Assembly (NCBI RefSeq): GCF_041435355.1
Contig: NZ_CP108442.1
Location: forward strand, 2,542,001-2,606,000
Reading direction: 5' to 3'
DNA length: 64,000 nt
Source of the DNA: Streptomyces sp. NBC_01276
GTDB taxonomy: Bacteria > Actinomycetota > Actinomycetes > Streptomycetales > Streptomycetaceae
Each line of letters opens with the position of its first letter. Position 1 is the stretch's first letter. Below are positions 33,965 through 42,708 of this stretch, piece after piece. The position numbers and the translations under genes are program-made. The notes under the pieces were generated by a model. The model worked only from the letters and a program-made list of their open reading frames with translations, ran no database searches and was not told the DNA's origin.

Positions 33965-34705
33965 ATGGAACAGACACACACCACCCACAACGGCGCCGCG
34001 GCCACCCCGGGCGCCCAGCGGCGCGTGCTCGTGGTCGAGGACGACCGCACCATCGCCGACGCCATCGCGGCCCGGCTGCGGGCCGAGGGCTTCCAGGTGC
34101 AGACGGCCTACGACGGGCCGGCGGCCGTGGCGGCCTCCGAGAGCTGGCTGCCGGAGCTGCTGGTGCTGGACGTCATGCTGCCGGGCTTCGACGGGCTGGA
34201 GGTGTGCCGCCGGGTCCAGGCGCAGCGGCCCGTGCCGGTGCTGATGCTCACCGCCCGGGACGACGAGACCGACATGCTGGTCGGGCTCGGGGTCGGGGCG
34301 GACGACTACATGACGAAGCCGTTCTCCATGCGGGAGCTGGCCGCGCGGGTCCACGTACTGCTGCGCCGGGTGGAGCGGGCCACGCTGGCCGCGACCGCCC
34401 CGCGCGGGGCCACGCTGCGCCTGGGCGACCTGGAGATCGACCACGCGCAGCGGCGGGTCCGCGTGCAGGCGGAGGACGTGCACCTGACGCCGACCGAGTT
34501 CGACCTGCTGGTGTGCCTGGCGGGGACGCCCCGCGCGGTGCTCTCGCGGGAGCAGCTGCTCGCGGAGGTCTGGGACTGGGCGGACGCCTCGGGCACCCGC
34601 ACGGTCGACAGCCACATCAAGGCGCTGCGCCGGAAGATCGGCGCGGAGCGGATCCGGACGGTCCACGGCGTCGGGTACGCCCTGGAGACCCCGGCGCAGG
34701 CGTGA
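33965..34705 (+). CDS. OmpR/PhoB family response regulator
   Basis: 246 residues. The receiver domain has the acidic pocket at residues 25-27 (EDD), phosphoacceptor Asp 69 (LVLDVMLPGFDG), Thr 96 and Lys 118 (MTKPF). The C-terminal winged helix begins near residue 150 (LRLGDLEIDHAQRRVRVQAEDVHLTPTEFDLLVCLAG) and ends RTVHGVGYALE. The ATG at 33965 follows GGGCGGGAC. Its stop overlaps the kinase start by four bases, so the pair is a coupled operon. Upstream, 33786-33964 has no gene and must hold the promoter; it contains a TTGTCCGGCAACACGGTG dyad. Confidence 0.95.
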   Translation: MEQTHTTHNGAAATPGAQRRVLVVEDDRTIADAIAARLRAEGFQVQTAYDGPAAVAASESWLPELLVLDVMLPGFDGLEVCRRVQAQRPVPVLMLTARDDETDMLVGLGVGADDYMTKPFSMRELAARVHVLLRRVERATLAATAPRGATLRLGDLEIDHAQRRVRVQAEDVHLTPTEFDLLVCLAGTPRAVLSREQLLAEVWDWADASGTRTVDSHIKALRRKIGAERIRTVHGVGYALETPAQA

Positions 34706-35781
34706 GCGACCGGCCCCCGGGACCGGGGTTGCGGCCCTACTCGCCGTTCTCGATCAAGACGAAGCTGGGCACGCTCGTCGTGGTGTCGGTGTTCATCACC
34801 ACGGGTCTGCTGATGGTGGCGCTGCGCACCGCCACGGAGGTCCGGTTCATCACGGTCTTCTCGGTGATCGCCTCGATGCTGATCACCCAGTTCGTGGCGC
34901 ACAGCCTGACGGCGCCGCTGGACGACATGACGACGGTGGCCCGTGCCATCTCCCACGGGGACTACACGCGCCGGGTGCGGGGCGCCGGACGCCGCGACGA
35001 GCTGGGCGATCTGGCCGCGACGATCAACCTGATGGCCGATGACCTGGAGGCCGTGGACAGGCACCGTAGAGAACTGGTCGCGAACGTCTCGCACGAGCTC
35101 CGCACGCCGATCGCGGCGCTGCGGGCGGTGCTGGAGAACGTCGTGGACGGGGTCTCGGAGGCCGATCCGGAGACGATGCGCACGGCCCTGAAGCAAACGG
35201 AACGGCTCGGCCGGCTGGTGGAGACCCTGCTGGACCTGTCCCGCGTGGACAACGGGGTGGTGCCGCTGAAGGCGCGCCGTTTCGAGGTGTGGCCGTACCT
35301 GTCGGGGGTGCTGAAGGAGTCGGGTCTGGCGGCCGCGGGGCGGCCGGGGCTGTTGTCCGGTTCGGGCGGGCACACCCGCAACGACGTGCACCTTCACCTG
35401 GACGTGTTCCCGCCGGAGCTGACGGCGCACGCCGATGCGGAGCGGCTGCACCAGGTGGTGGCGAACCTGATCGACAACGCGGTCAAGCACAGTCCGCCGC
35501 ACGGCCGGGTGACGGTCCGCGCCCGGGCCGGCGACGCGCCCGGGAGTCTGGCCCTGGAGGTCGTCGACGAGGGTCCCGGAATTCCGGAGGCGGAGCGGCA
35601 CCGGGTCTTCGAGCGGTTCAACCGGGGCGCGGCGCGCGGCGGGGACGGGGGCACCGGACTGGGTCTGGCGATCGCCCGCTGGGCCGTCGGCCTGCACGGC
35701 GGGCACATCGGCGTGGCCGAATCGTCACGGGGTTGCCGAATCCTTGTCACTCTTCCGGGCAGCTCACCGGCATCGTCTTGA
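34702..35781 (+). CDS. Sensor histidine kinase with minimal extracytoplasmic loop
   Basis: 359 residues. Two membrane helices (about 22-41 and 49-68) are separated by only seven or eight residues, so the kinase probably senses within the membrane or through a partner rather than with an external domain. HAMP follows (LTAPLDDMTTVARAISHGDYTRRV), then HisKA ELVANVSHELRTPIAALR with His 131, and HATPase (NLIDNAVKHSP, VVDEGPGIPE, GGTGLGLAIARW). The GTG start overlaps the regulator stop (GTGA). The system sits directly upstream of 2-oxoglutarate dehydrogenase, but there is no evidence that it controls that gene. Confidence 0.95.
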   Translation: MSDRPPGPGLRPYSPFSIKTKLGTLVVVSVFITTGLLMVALRTATEVRFITVFSVIASMLITQFVAHSLTAPLDDMTTVARAISHGDYTRRVRGAGRRDELGDLAATINLMADDLEAVDRHRRELVANVSHELRTPIAALRAVLENVVDGVSEADPETMRTALKQTERLGRLVETLLDLSRVDNGVVPLKARRFEVWPYLSGVLKESGLAAAGRPGLLSGSGGHTRNDVHLHLDVFPPELTAHADAERLHQVVANLIDNAVKHSPPHGRVTVRARAGDAPGSLALEVVDEGPGIPEAERHRVFERFNRGAARGGDGGTGLGLAIARWAVGLHGGHIGVAESSRGCRILVTLPGSSPASS

Positions 35782-36039
35782 CGTAGGGTTCTGGTGGGAA
35801 GGACATGATCTCGGCCACACGTGCCCGGGGTCGTCAGGGGTGCGAAGCCATGGGGGCCGCAACCTGGGTGCCCCCTACCCGAACCACGCTTGTTTCCCGC
35901 CATTCCACGTGATGAAACCCGCCGTTCGATGTGACCTGCGCGACGGAAGTCCCGCCCGGCCTGCAAGGCACCGTCCGGGAGGCGTAGCCTTTATTCCCGC
36001 TGTCCATACCTTGTGAAGCGGAAGAGGGCGGTTGCCGCC

Positions 36040-39000
36040 GTGTCGCCACAGTCCCCCAGTAACCCGAGCACCACGACCGAAGCAGCAGAGGGCGGGAAGA
36101 CCCCTGCCTCAGGCTTCGGCGCGAATGAGTGGCTCGTCGACGAGATCTATCAGCAGTACCTCCAGGACCCGAACTCGGTCGACCGGGCCTGGTGGGACTT
36201 CTTCGCCGACTACAAGCCGGGGGGCACTGCCGCTCCGGTGAAGGCGGACGGTCCCGGGAAGTCCACGACGACGGATGGCGCCTCCGCACAGGCCGCCACC
36301 TCCGCCGCAGCCCCTCAGGCCCCTGTCGCCGCCGCCACGGGGGCGGCGCGCGCCGTGCCCCCCGTCGCCGGCAACGGCTCCGCCGGGGCAGCCGCGGCCG
36401 CCCCGGCCGCTCCGCCTGTGTCAGCTCCTGCCCCTGCTCCTGCCACCCCCTCTGGTGCCCCTGCTGTGACTGTCACCTCCCAGGCCCCGGCCGCCGCACC
36501 GGCCGCGCCCGCCCCTCAGGCTCCGGCTCAGGCCGCCGCCCCCGTAGCCCCCGCTGCGAGCAGCGGCTCCACCGGAGCGGCTGTCGCCGCGCCCGCAGCC
36601 AAGGCCGCGCCCGCCACCGAGGCCCCCTCCGGCCCCGAACTGGTGACGCTCCGCGGCCCGGCCGCTGCCGTGGCCAAGAACATGAACGCCTCCCTCGACG
36701 TGCCGACGGCCACCTCCGTCCGCGCCGTCCCGGTGAAGCTGCTGTTCGACAACCGCATCGTCATCAACAACCACCTCAAGCGCGCCCGCGGTGGGAAGAT
36801 CTCCTTCACCCACCTCATCGGCTACGCGATGGTTCAGGCGATCAAGGCCATGCCCGCCATGAACCACTCCTTCGCGGAGAAGGACGGCAAGCCGACCCTG
36901 GTCAAGCCGGAGCACGTGAACTTCGGCCTCGCGATCGACCTGGTGAAGCCGAACGGCGACCGCCAGCTCGTCGTCGCCGGCATCAAGAAGGCCGAGACCC
37001 TCAACTTCTTCGAGTTCTGGCAGGCCTACGAGGACATCGTCCGCCGCGCCCGCGTCGGCAAGCTGACGATGGACGACTTCACCGGCGTCACCGTCTCGCT
37101 GACCAACCCCGGCGGTCTGGGCACCGTGCACTCCGTGCCCCGCCTGATGCCCGGACAGTCGGTCATCATGGGCGTCGGCTCCATGGACTACCCCGCCGAG
37201 TTCCAGGGCACCTCGCAGGACACCCTGAACAAGCTGGGCATCTCCAAGGTCATGACCCTGACCTCGACCTACGACCACCGGGTCATCCAGGGCGCGGCCT
37301 CCGGCGAGTTCCTGCGCATCGTCGCGAACCTGCTGCTCGGCGAGGACGGCTTCTACGACGCCGTCTTCGAGGCCCTGCGCATCCCGTACGAGCCGGTCCG
37401 CTGGAACCGCGACATCGACGCCTCCCACGACGACGACGTCACGAAGGCCGCCCGCGTCTTCGAGCTGATCCACTCCTACCGGGTCCGCGGCCACGTCATG
37501 GCCGACACCGACCCGCTGGAGTACAAGCAGCGCAAGCACCCCGACCTCGACATCACCGAGCACGGCCTCACCCTGTGGGACCTGGAGCGCGAGTTCGCGG
37601 TCGGCGGCTTCTCCGGCAAGTCGATGATGAAGCTCCGCGACATCCTCGGCGTGCTGCGCGACTCGTACTGCCGCACCACCGGCGTCGAGTTCATGCACAT
37701 CCAGGACCCGAAGCAGCGCCGCTGGATCCAGGACCGCATCGAGCGTCCGCACTCCAAGCCGGAGCGCGAGGAGCAGCTGCGCATCCTGCGCCGCCTGAAC
37801 GCCGCCGAGGCCTTCGAGACCTTCCTGCAGACGAAGTACGTCGGCCAGAAGCGCTTCTCCCTGGAGGGCGGCGAGTCCGTCATCCCGCTGCTCGACGCGG
37901 TCATCGACTCCGCGGCCGAGGCCCGCCTGGAAGAGGTCGTCATCGGCATGGCCCACCGCGGCCGCCTGAACGTCCTCGCCAACATCGTCGGCAAGTCGTA
38001 CGCGCAGATCTTCCGCGAGTTCGAGGGCAACCTCGACCCGAAGTCGATGCACGGCTCCGGCGACGTCAAGTACCACCTGGGCGCCGAGGGCACCTTCACG
38101 GGCCTGGACGGCGAGCAGATCAAGGTCTCGCTCGTCGCGAACCCGTCCCACCTGGAGGCCGTCGACCCGGTCCTGGAGGGCGTGGCCCGCGCGAAGCAGG
38201 ACGTCATCAACAAGGGCGGCACCGACTTCACGGTGCTCCCGCTCGCCCTGCACGGCGACGCGGCCTTCGCCGGCCAGGGTGTGGTCGCCGAGACGCTGAA
38301 CATGTCGCAGCTGCGCGGCTACCGCACCGGCGGCACCGTGCACGTGGTCATCAACAACCAGGTCGGCTTCACCGCCGCCCCGGAGTCCTCGCGTTCCTCG
38401 ATGTACGCGACCGACGTGGCCCGCATGATCGAGGCGCCGATCTTCCACGTGAACGGTGACGACCCGGAGGCCGTGGTCCGCGTCGCGCGGCTCGCCTTCG
38501 AGTTCCGCCAGGCGTTCAACAAGGACGTGGTCATCGACCTCATCTGCTACCGCCGCCGCGGCCACAACGAGTCCGACAACCCGGCGTTCACCCAGCCGCT
38601 GATGTACGACCTGATCGACAAGAAGCGCTCGGTGCGCAAGCTGTACACCGAGTCCCTCATCGGTCGCGGCGACATCACCCTGGAAGAGGCCGAGCAGGCG
38701 CTCCAGGACTTCCAGGGCCAGCTGGAGAAGGTCTTCGCGGAGGTCCGCGAGGCCGCCACGCAGCCCCCCGTCAGCGTGCCGGCCCCGGCGCAGGCCGCGG
38801 CCCAGTTCCCGGTGACCGTGAACACCGCGATCTCCCAGGACGTCGTCAAGCGGATCGCCGAGTCCCAGGTCAACATCCCCGAGAACGTCACCGTCCACCC
38901 GCGTCTGCTGCCGCAGCTGCAGCGCCGCGCGGCGATGATCGACGACGGCACCATCGACTGGGGCATGGGCGAGACCCTGGCCTTCGGTTCGCTGCTGATG

Positions 39001-40002
39001 GAGGGCACCCCGGTCCGGCTGTCCGGCCAGGACTCCCGCCGCGGCACCTTCGGCCAGCGTCACGCGGTCCTCATCGACCGGGAGACCGGCGAGGACTACA
39101 CGCCGATGCTGTACCTCTCGGACGACCAGGCCCGCTTCAACGTCTACGACTCGCTGCTCTCCGAGTACGCGGCCATGGGCTTCGAGTACGGCTACTCGCT
39201 GGCCCGCCCGGACGCGCTGGTGCTGTGGGAGGCGCAGTTCGGTGACTTCGTCAACGGCGCGCAGACCGTCGTCGACGAGTTCATCTCCTCGGCCGAGCAG
39301 AAGTGGGGCCAGACCTCCGGCGTCACGCTGCTGCTGCCGCACGGCTACGAGGGCCAGGGCCCGGACCACTCGTCCGCGCGTCCCGAGCGCTTCCTCCAGA
39401 TGTGCGCGCAGGACAACATGACGGTCGCGATGCCGACCCTGCCGTCGAACTACTTCCACCTGCTGCGCTGGCAGGTCCACAACCCGCACCACAAGCCGCT
39501 CATCGTCTTCACCCCGAAGTCGATGCTGCGTCTGAAGGCGGCGGCGTCGAAGGCGGAGGAGTTCACGACCGGTTCGTTCCGTCCGGTCATCGGCGACTCG
39601 ACCGTGGACCCGAACGCGGTCCGCAAGGTCGTCTTCTGCGCGGGCAAGGTCTACTACGACCTGGAGGCCGAGCGGGAGAAGCGCGGCATCACCGACACGG
39701 CGATCATCCGCATCGAGCGGCTGTACCCGCTGGCCGGCGCGGAACTCCAGGCGGAGATCGCCAAGTTCCCGAACGCGGCGAAGTACATCTGGGCCCAGGA
39801 GGAGCCGGCGAACCAGGGTGCGTGGCCGTTCATCGCGCTGAACCTGATCGACCACCTCGACCTGGCCGTCGGCGCCGACATCCCGGCCGGCGAGCGCCTG
39901 CGCCGCGTCTCGCGTCCGCACGGCTCGTCCCCGGCGGTGGGCTCCGCGAAGCGCCACCAGGCGGAGCAGCAGCTCCTGCTGAACGAGGTCTTCGAGGCGT
40001 AG
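36040..40002 (+). CDS. kgd: Multifunctional 2-oxoglutarate dehydrogenase E2-E1 fusion (OdhA/Kgd)
   Basis: 1320 residues. It carries out decarboxylation of 2-oxoglutarate and succinyl transfer in the TCA cycle. Order: N-terminal E1 segment [30 protein letters not shown], a long Ala/Pro-rich linker (about residues 70-200), an E2-type acyltransferase domain with catalytic His 413 (YDHRVIQG), and the thiamine-diphosphate E1 domain ([41 protein letters not shown]). There is no lipoyl domain, as in mycobacteria and corynebacteria, so lipoyl groups come from a separate E2. The GTG at 36040 is chosen because relatives begin MSPQSPSN; an upstream GTG at 36013 is in frame. A hairpin terminator follows. 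Confidence 0.96.
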   Translation: MSPQSPSNPSTTTEAAEGGKTPASGFGANEWLVDEIYQQYLQDPNSVDRAWWDFFADYKPGGTAAPVKADGPGKSTTTDGASAQAATSAAAPQAPVAAATGAARAVPPVAGNGSAGAAAAAPAAPPVSAPAPAPATPSGAPAVTVTSQAPAAAPAAPAPQAPAQAAAPVAPAASSGSTGAAVAAPAAKAAPATEAPSGPELVTLRGPAAAVAKNMNASLDVPTATSVRAVPVKLLFDNRIVINNHLKRARGGKISFTHLIGYAMVQAIKAMPAMNHSFAEKDGKPTLVKPEHVNFGLAIDLVKPNGDRQLVVAGIKKAETLNFFEFWQAYEDIVRRARVGKLTMDDFTGVTVSLTNPGGLGTVHSVPRLMPGQSVIMGVGSMDYPAEFQGTSQDTLNKLGISKVMTLTSTYDHRVIQGAASGEFLRIVANLLLGEDGFYDAVFEALRIPYEPVRWNRDIDASHDDDVTKAARVFELIHSYRVRGHVMADTDPLEYKQRKHPDLDITEHGLTLWDLEREFAVGGFSGKSMMKLRDILGVLRDSYCRTTGVEFMHIQDPKQRRWIQDRIERPHSKPEREEQLRILRRLNAAEAFETFLQTKYVGQKRFSLEGGESVIPLLDAVIDSAAEARLEEVVIGMAHRGRLNVLANIVGKSYAQIFREFEGNLDPKSMHGSGDVKYHLGAEGTFTGLDGEQIKVSLVANPSHLEAVDPVLEGVARAKQDVINKGGTDFTVLPLALHGDAAFAGQGVVAETLNMSQLRGYRTGGTVHVVINNQVGFTAAPESSRSSMYATDVARMIEAPIFHVNGDDPEAVVRVARLAFEFRQAFNKDVVIDLICYRRRGHNESDNPAFTQPLMYDLIDKKRSVRKLYTESLIGRGDITLEEAEQALQDFQGQLEKVFAEVREAATQPPVSVPAPAQAAAQFPVTVNTAISQDVVKRIAESQVNIPENVTVHPRLLPQLQRRAAMIDDGTIDWGMGETLAFGSLLMEGTPVRLSGQDSRRGTFGQRHAVLIDRETGEDYTPMLYLSDDQARFNVYDSLLSEYAAMGFEYGYSLARPDALVLWEAQFGDFVNGAQTVVDEFISSAEQKWGQTSGVTLLLPHGYEGQGPDHSSARPERFLQMCAQDNMTVAMPTLPSNYFHLLRWQVHNPHHKPLIVFTPKSMLRLKAAASKAEEFTTGSFRPVIGDSTVDPNAVRKVVFCAGKVYYDLEAEREKRGITDTAIIRIERLYPLAGAELQAEIAKFPNAAKYIWAQEEPANQGAWPFIALNLIDHLDLAVGADIPAGERLRRVSRPHGSSPAVGSAKRHQAEQQLLLNEVFEA

Positions 40003-40024
40003 TCGCCCCGCTGAACTGAACGAA

Positions 40025-40060
40025 CGGAAGGCCCGGCCCCCAAGGGAGCCGGGCCTTCCG
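40025..40060 (+). terminator. Terminator downstream of 2-oxoglutarate dehydrogenase
   Basis: CGGAAGGCCCGGC (40025-40037) pairs with GCCGGGCCTTCCG (40048-40060) around a 10-base loop, starting 22 bases after the stop codon. Confidence 0.9.
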
Positions 40061-40121
40061 GCTGTTGGGCCCCTGCCGGTGGCGTCAATCAGGCTTCAGA
40101 CATGGAACATGCCGCGCATGG

Positions 40122-40322
40122 TCAGTCGGCCGGCGGCTGGGCAGTGACCGTCTGACGGGCGCGGAGTTCGGGGTGGTGTCGCATGATCAGGACGTTCATG
40201 TCGCTGACGCGCGAGCGGTCACGGTCCACGTGGGCCTGGAAGCGGGCCAGGACGTGGGCGGCGCACTCGGCGCAGGTGTCCGGAGGGATCGGCAGCCGCG
40301 GGAACAGGTCGGCGGGCTCCAC
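40122..40322 (-). CDS. Small cysteine-containing protein downstream of a broken XRE regulator
   Basis: 66 residues. CAECAAHVLARFQAHVDRD and MNVLIMRHHPELR are the only notable features; a CxxC pair could bind metal. No family recognised. The GTG start overlaps the final reading frame of the preceding regulator remnant by one base (TAGTG), which implies the two were once translated as a coupled pair. Small proteins of this size often accompany XRE regulators in Streptomyces (as DUF397 proteins do), but this sequence lacks the DUF397 signature (W..S..S). It may no longer be functional if its partner is broken. Confidence 0.5.
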   Translation of the reverse strand: MEPADLFPRLPIPPDTCAECAAHVLARFQAHVDRDRSRVSDMNVLIMRHHPELRARQTVTAQPPAD

Positions 40323-40841
40323 TACACGGCCTCGATGTTGGCCACGGCTGTGGAGATCTCCCGCCCGGACGTCCCCCGGATGTACGCCGGCCTCACCCAG
40401 CGCCCACGGGCCGGACGGGCAGTTGGCGGCGGGCCGCCTCCAAGCCTGCGTACGTCTCGCGGACGGTCTGGTGATATCGAGCCTGCTGCGGCGCGGCCTT
40501 CCTCGCCTTCAGCAGGTTCTGGAACGAGGCGTCGAGGTCGCCCGTCCACATCTGCGCTCGGGCCAGCGCGGCAAGGTCGTAGTAGCCGAGTTTGCTGGCG
40601 ACGTCGTAAGAGGTGCGGTACAGGCTGGCCAGCAGCAGCCACCGTTCCCGGCCGGGTAGCGCGTGGGTTGCGGTGGTGGCCTCTTGGATGAGACCGGGGA
40701 GCCTGGCGGATCGGCCGGATCGAGGTGCGGACTGGCCGGAATGACGCCCTGTTCGGTCTTGGTGTAGGTGCTGTACGGGACCTGGGAGAGGTCCGATACC
40801 GCCTGCTGGGTGAGGTGGCGTTCGAGGCGCAGGCGCTTCAT
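40322..40841 (-). pseudogene. Degraded XRE-family helix-turn-helix regulator
   Basis: Parts of one protein are spread over three reading frames. The start (ATG 40841) encodes MKRLRLERHLTQQAVSDLSQ and YSTYTKTEQG, a clear XRE helix-turn-helix, which loses frame after about 45 residues. From about 40700 another frame gives a helical TPR-like region (LIQEATTATHALPGRERWLLLASLYRTSYDVASKLGYYDLAALARAQ) ending at 40393. A third frame runs to the stop at 40322, where it meets the small downstream gene. The DNA between the recognisable parts is also too short for the usual 300-400-residue family, so internal deletions are likely as well as at least two frameshifts. Confidence 0.7.
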
Positions 40842-40991
40842 GCGCGCACCGGTGTGGTCGTTCGATAGAGAGTGCGTGCTGGCTCCCGTTCGGACTCGAC
40901 ACCTGAACGGTACCGGCACACGACGAAGTCCCCGTCCCGGTCCATGGGCCGGGTTTGGGGCAGGGGCCAGTTGACAGGAGAGGAGCGCAGG

Positions 40992-41267
40992 GTGGGGACG
41001 GCCCTCAAAGGCATGAGCCGCATACGGTGGCACGAACTGACCCATGCCTATGGATCCGCACGGGACGTGCCGGGCCGACTCTCACGGGTGGCGTGGGGTG
41101 ACGCCCGAACGAGCCTCGACGCGTTGAGTGACCTGGGCCTGTGGCTCGGCGAGCTGGCGGTCTTCGACGCGACCGTCGCGGCGGTTCCGTTCCTGTGGGA
41201 GCTCGCCACGGCCGACTCGCCCCGAAGTCGGCGCCCTCACAGCCGGGCGCCCCGGGGCGGCCGATGA
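40992..41267 (+). pseudogene. Truncated HEAT-repeat-type protein
   Basis: 91 residues remain. The sequence RIRWHELTHAYGSARDVPGRLSRVAWGDARTSLDALSDLGLWLGELAVFDATVAAVPFLWELA matches the N-terminal repeat of a Streptomyces family of roughly 250-400 residues (pattern W..LTHAYGSA.DVP...L, then D...AAVPFL..LA) often found in toxin-immunity style loci. After that it ends in a basic stretch (PRSRRPHSRAPRGGR) that looks like readthrough into non-coding DNA. The GTG at 40992 has GGAG seven bases before it. It stands alone and is probably a remnant. Confidence 0.6.
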
Positions 41268-41423
41268 TCTTACCGAATCCTGACGCACCGTCTCGGAGCG
41301 CCCACAAGTCCCCCGCCGCCTCTAGCGTGTTCGTACATCCCCGAAGGCGACCGGCCGGCGCGAGCCGCACCCGATGCCGGTTCGACTTCGAGGAAGCCCG
41401 AAATTTCACGAGAAGGCGGAAAA

Positions 41424-42152
41424 ATGACGGTCGAGACGCTTCCCCTCTGCGCTTACCCGGAGTGCACCAACCACCCCGAAGCGCCGACGCCCGGCAACCC
41501 CGAGCCCAGGTACTGCGCTCACCCCGACCACAACGCGCTGGGCGCGTTCCGCGCGTTCCGGGCCAGGCGGCAGCAGCGCAAGGACGAGAAGCGCCAGGCG
41601 GCCGAGGCCAAGAAGGCGGCCAGGACGGCGTCCGCCGCGGACGCCGGTCCCGTCGAGGGGACGACGGAGTCCGCGCCGGAAGCCGCCGCGGAAGCCGTGA
41701 TGCCGGGCGTGGACGGCTCCGGCGCTCGCGCCGACCTCGTGGCGCTCATCTCCCGGCTGTCCGTGGAACTGCCGGGCTACATCGAGGAACTGGCCATCAT
41801 CACGGACTCGGCCGCCGCCGAGGAGCGCATCCGGACCGTGACCCGGGCAGCGGCCCAGCGGACCCTGGGTGCCGAACAGCGCACCACGCTGGCGGAGGAG
41901 GCCGCGGACCTGGCCATCGCCCAACTGGACGTGGCGAAGCACCGGTTCGAGGAGGAGGCGGACACGATCCGCCAGGAGGCCGCGCAGCAGGTGGCGGACG
42001 TGGCGTTCGTACGGGCCGAGCTGGAGCGCTACCGCGAGCGGGTCGCCCAGCTGGAGGAGCGGCTCGACACGGTACGCGAGGAGGCGGACGCGGCGCGCCG
42101 GGAGCGCAGCGAGCTCGCACGGCAGGCCGAACAGCACCGGTGCGGGGTCTGA
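41424..42152 (+). CDS. Coiled-coil protein with an N-terminal cysteine/histidine cluster
   Basis: 242 residues. The first 36 residues ([32 protein letters not shown]) contain three Cys and three His in a small zinc-finger-like arrangement. A Lys/Arg/Ala-rich stretch follows ([22 protein letters not shown]), then from about residue 105 a long helical coiled coil, ending in [37 protein letters not shown]. The layout (short DNA-binding-like head, long coiled coil) recalls KfrA-type plasmid proteins, but no family is recognised and the head is different. The ATG follows GAAGGCGG. Confidence 0.7.
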
Positions 42153-42223
42153 CGACCGCCCCCGAACCGCCAGGACAGTCCACTCACATTTCGCAGCACC
42201 GAATTACCACAACGGGAGGAAAC

Positions 42224-42598
42224 GTGTCTCGAACCGTCAAGCGGAGCACCAGGCTGGCAACGGTCGCCGGGATGGTGGCGGCCGTCAGCGCGGGAATGAT
42301 CGTGACCGCACCCGCGAGCCAGGCGGCACCGGTCGCGGCCTTCCGCCTCAGCAACTTCTCGGCGACCATCGCGAACATCTGCGTCCACACGGACGTCGCG
42401 ACGAAGTGCTCGGGAAACATAGCGGCGGGAAAGAGCGAGGTCTACAAGGTGGAGTACAGGGGGCCGCGCAACTGGTACTGCACTTCGACCGCGAAAGGGC
42501 TGACCGGCACCGCCAGCACTCCTTACTTCAGCCGGGACGACGTCAAGGAATGCGCGGAGGTCGGCAACATCTTCGGAGCCAGCATCATGCTCAAGTGA
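42224..42598 (+). CDS. Small secreted protein
   Basis: 124 residues. A signal peptide of about 37 residues (VSRTVKRSTRLATVAGMVAAVSAGMIVTAPASQA, cleavage after AQA-like SQAAP) leaves a mature protein of about 87 residues with four cysteines (ANICVHTD, KCSGNIA, WYCTSTA, KECAEVG) spaced for two disulfides. No family recognised. The GTG start follows GGGAGGA. It ends before a strong hairpin and converges on the FxS gene cluster. The small disulfide-bonded form could be a surface protein, inhibitor or toxin; nothing in the sequence decides this. Confidence 0.7.
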   Translation: MSRTVKRSTRLATVAGMVAAVSAGMIVTAPASQAAPVAAFRLSNFSATIANICVHTDVATKCSGNIAAGKSEVYKVEYRGPRNWYCTSTAKGLTGTASTPYFSRDDVKECAEVGNIFGASIMLK

Positions 42599-42632
42599 CC
42601 GCCACCGGGGGCTCCGAAGGCTGAGGGTCCCG

Positions 42633-42679
42633 CCGCCGCCCGGTCCCGTGGCCGGTGCCACGACGAGACCGGGCGGCGG
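42633..42679. terminator. Bidirectional terminator between the secreted protein and fxsT
   Basis: CCGCCGCCCGGTC (42633-42645) pairs with GACCGGGCGGCGG (42667-42679); the loop carries a second stem GTGGC/GCCAC. It is the end of the seven-gene minus-strand cluster. Confidence 0.85.
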
Positions 42680-42708
42680 ACGCACCGCGGGCGTACCGCG
42701 TCCGCCGC

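Noticed and set aside
36421..39957. Minus-strand frame of about 1180 codons opposite 2-oxoglutarate dehydrogenase
   Set aside because: A shadow of a well-conserved enzyme on the other strand; no domain, no ribosome binding site.
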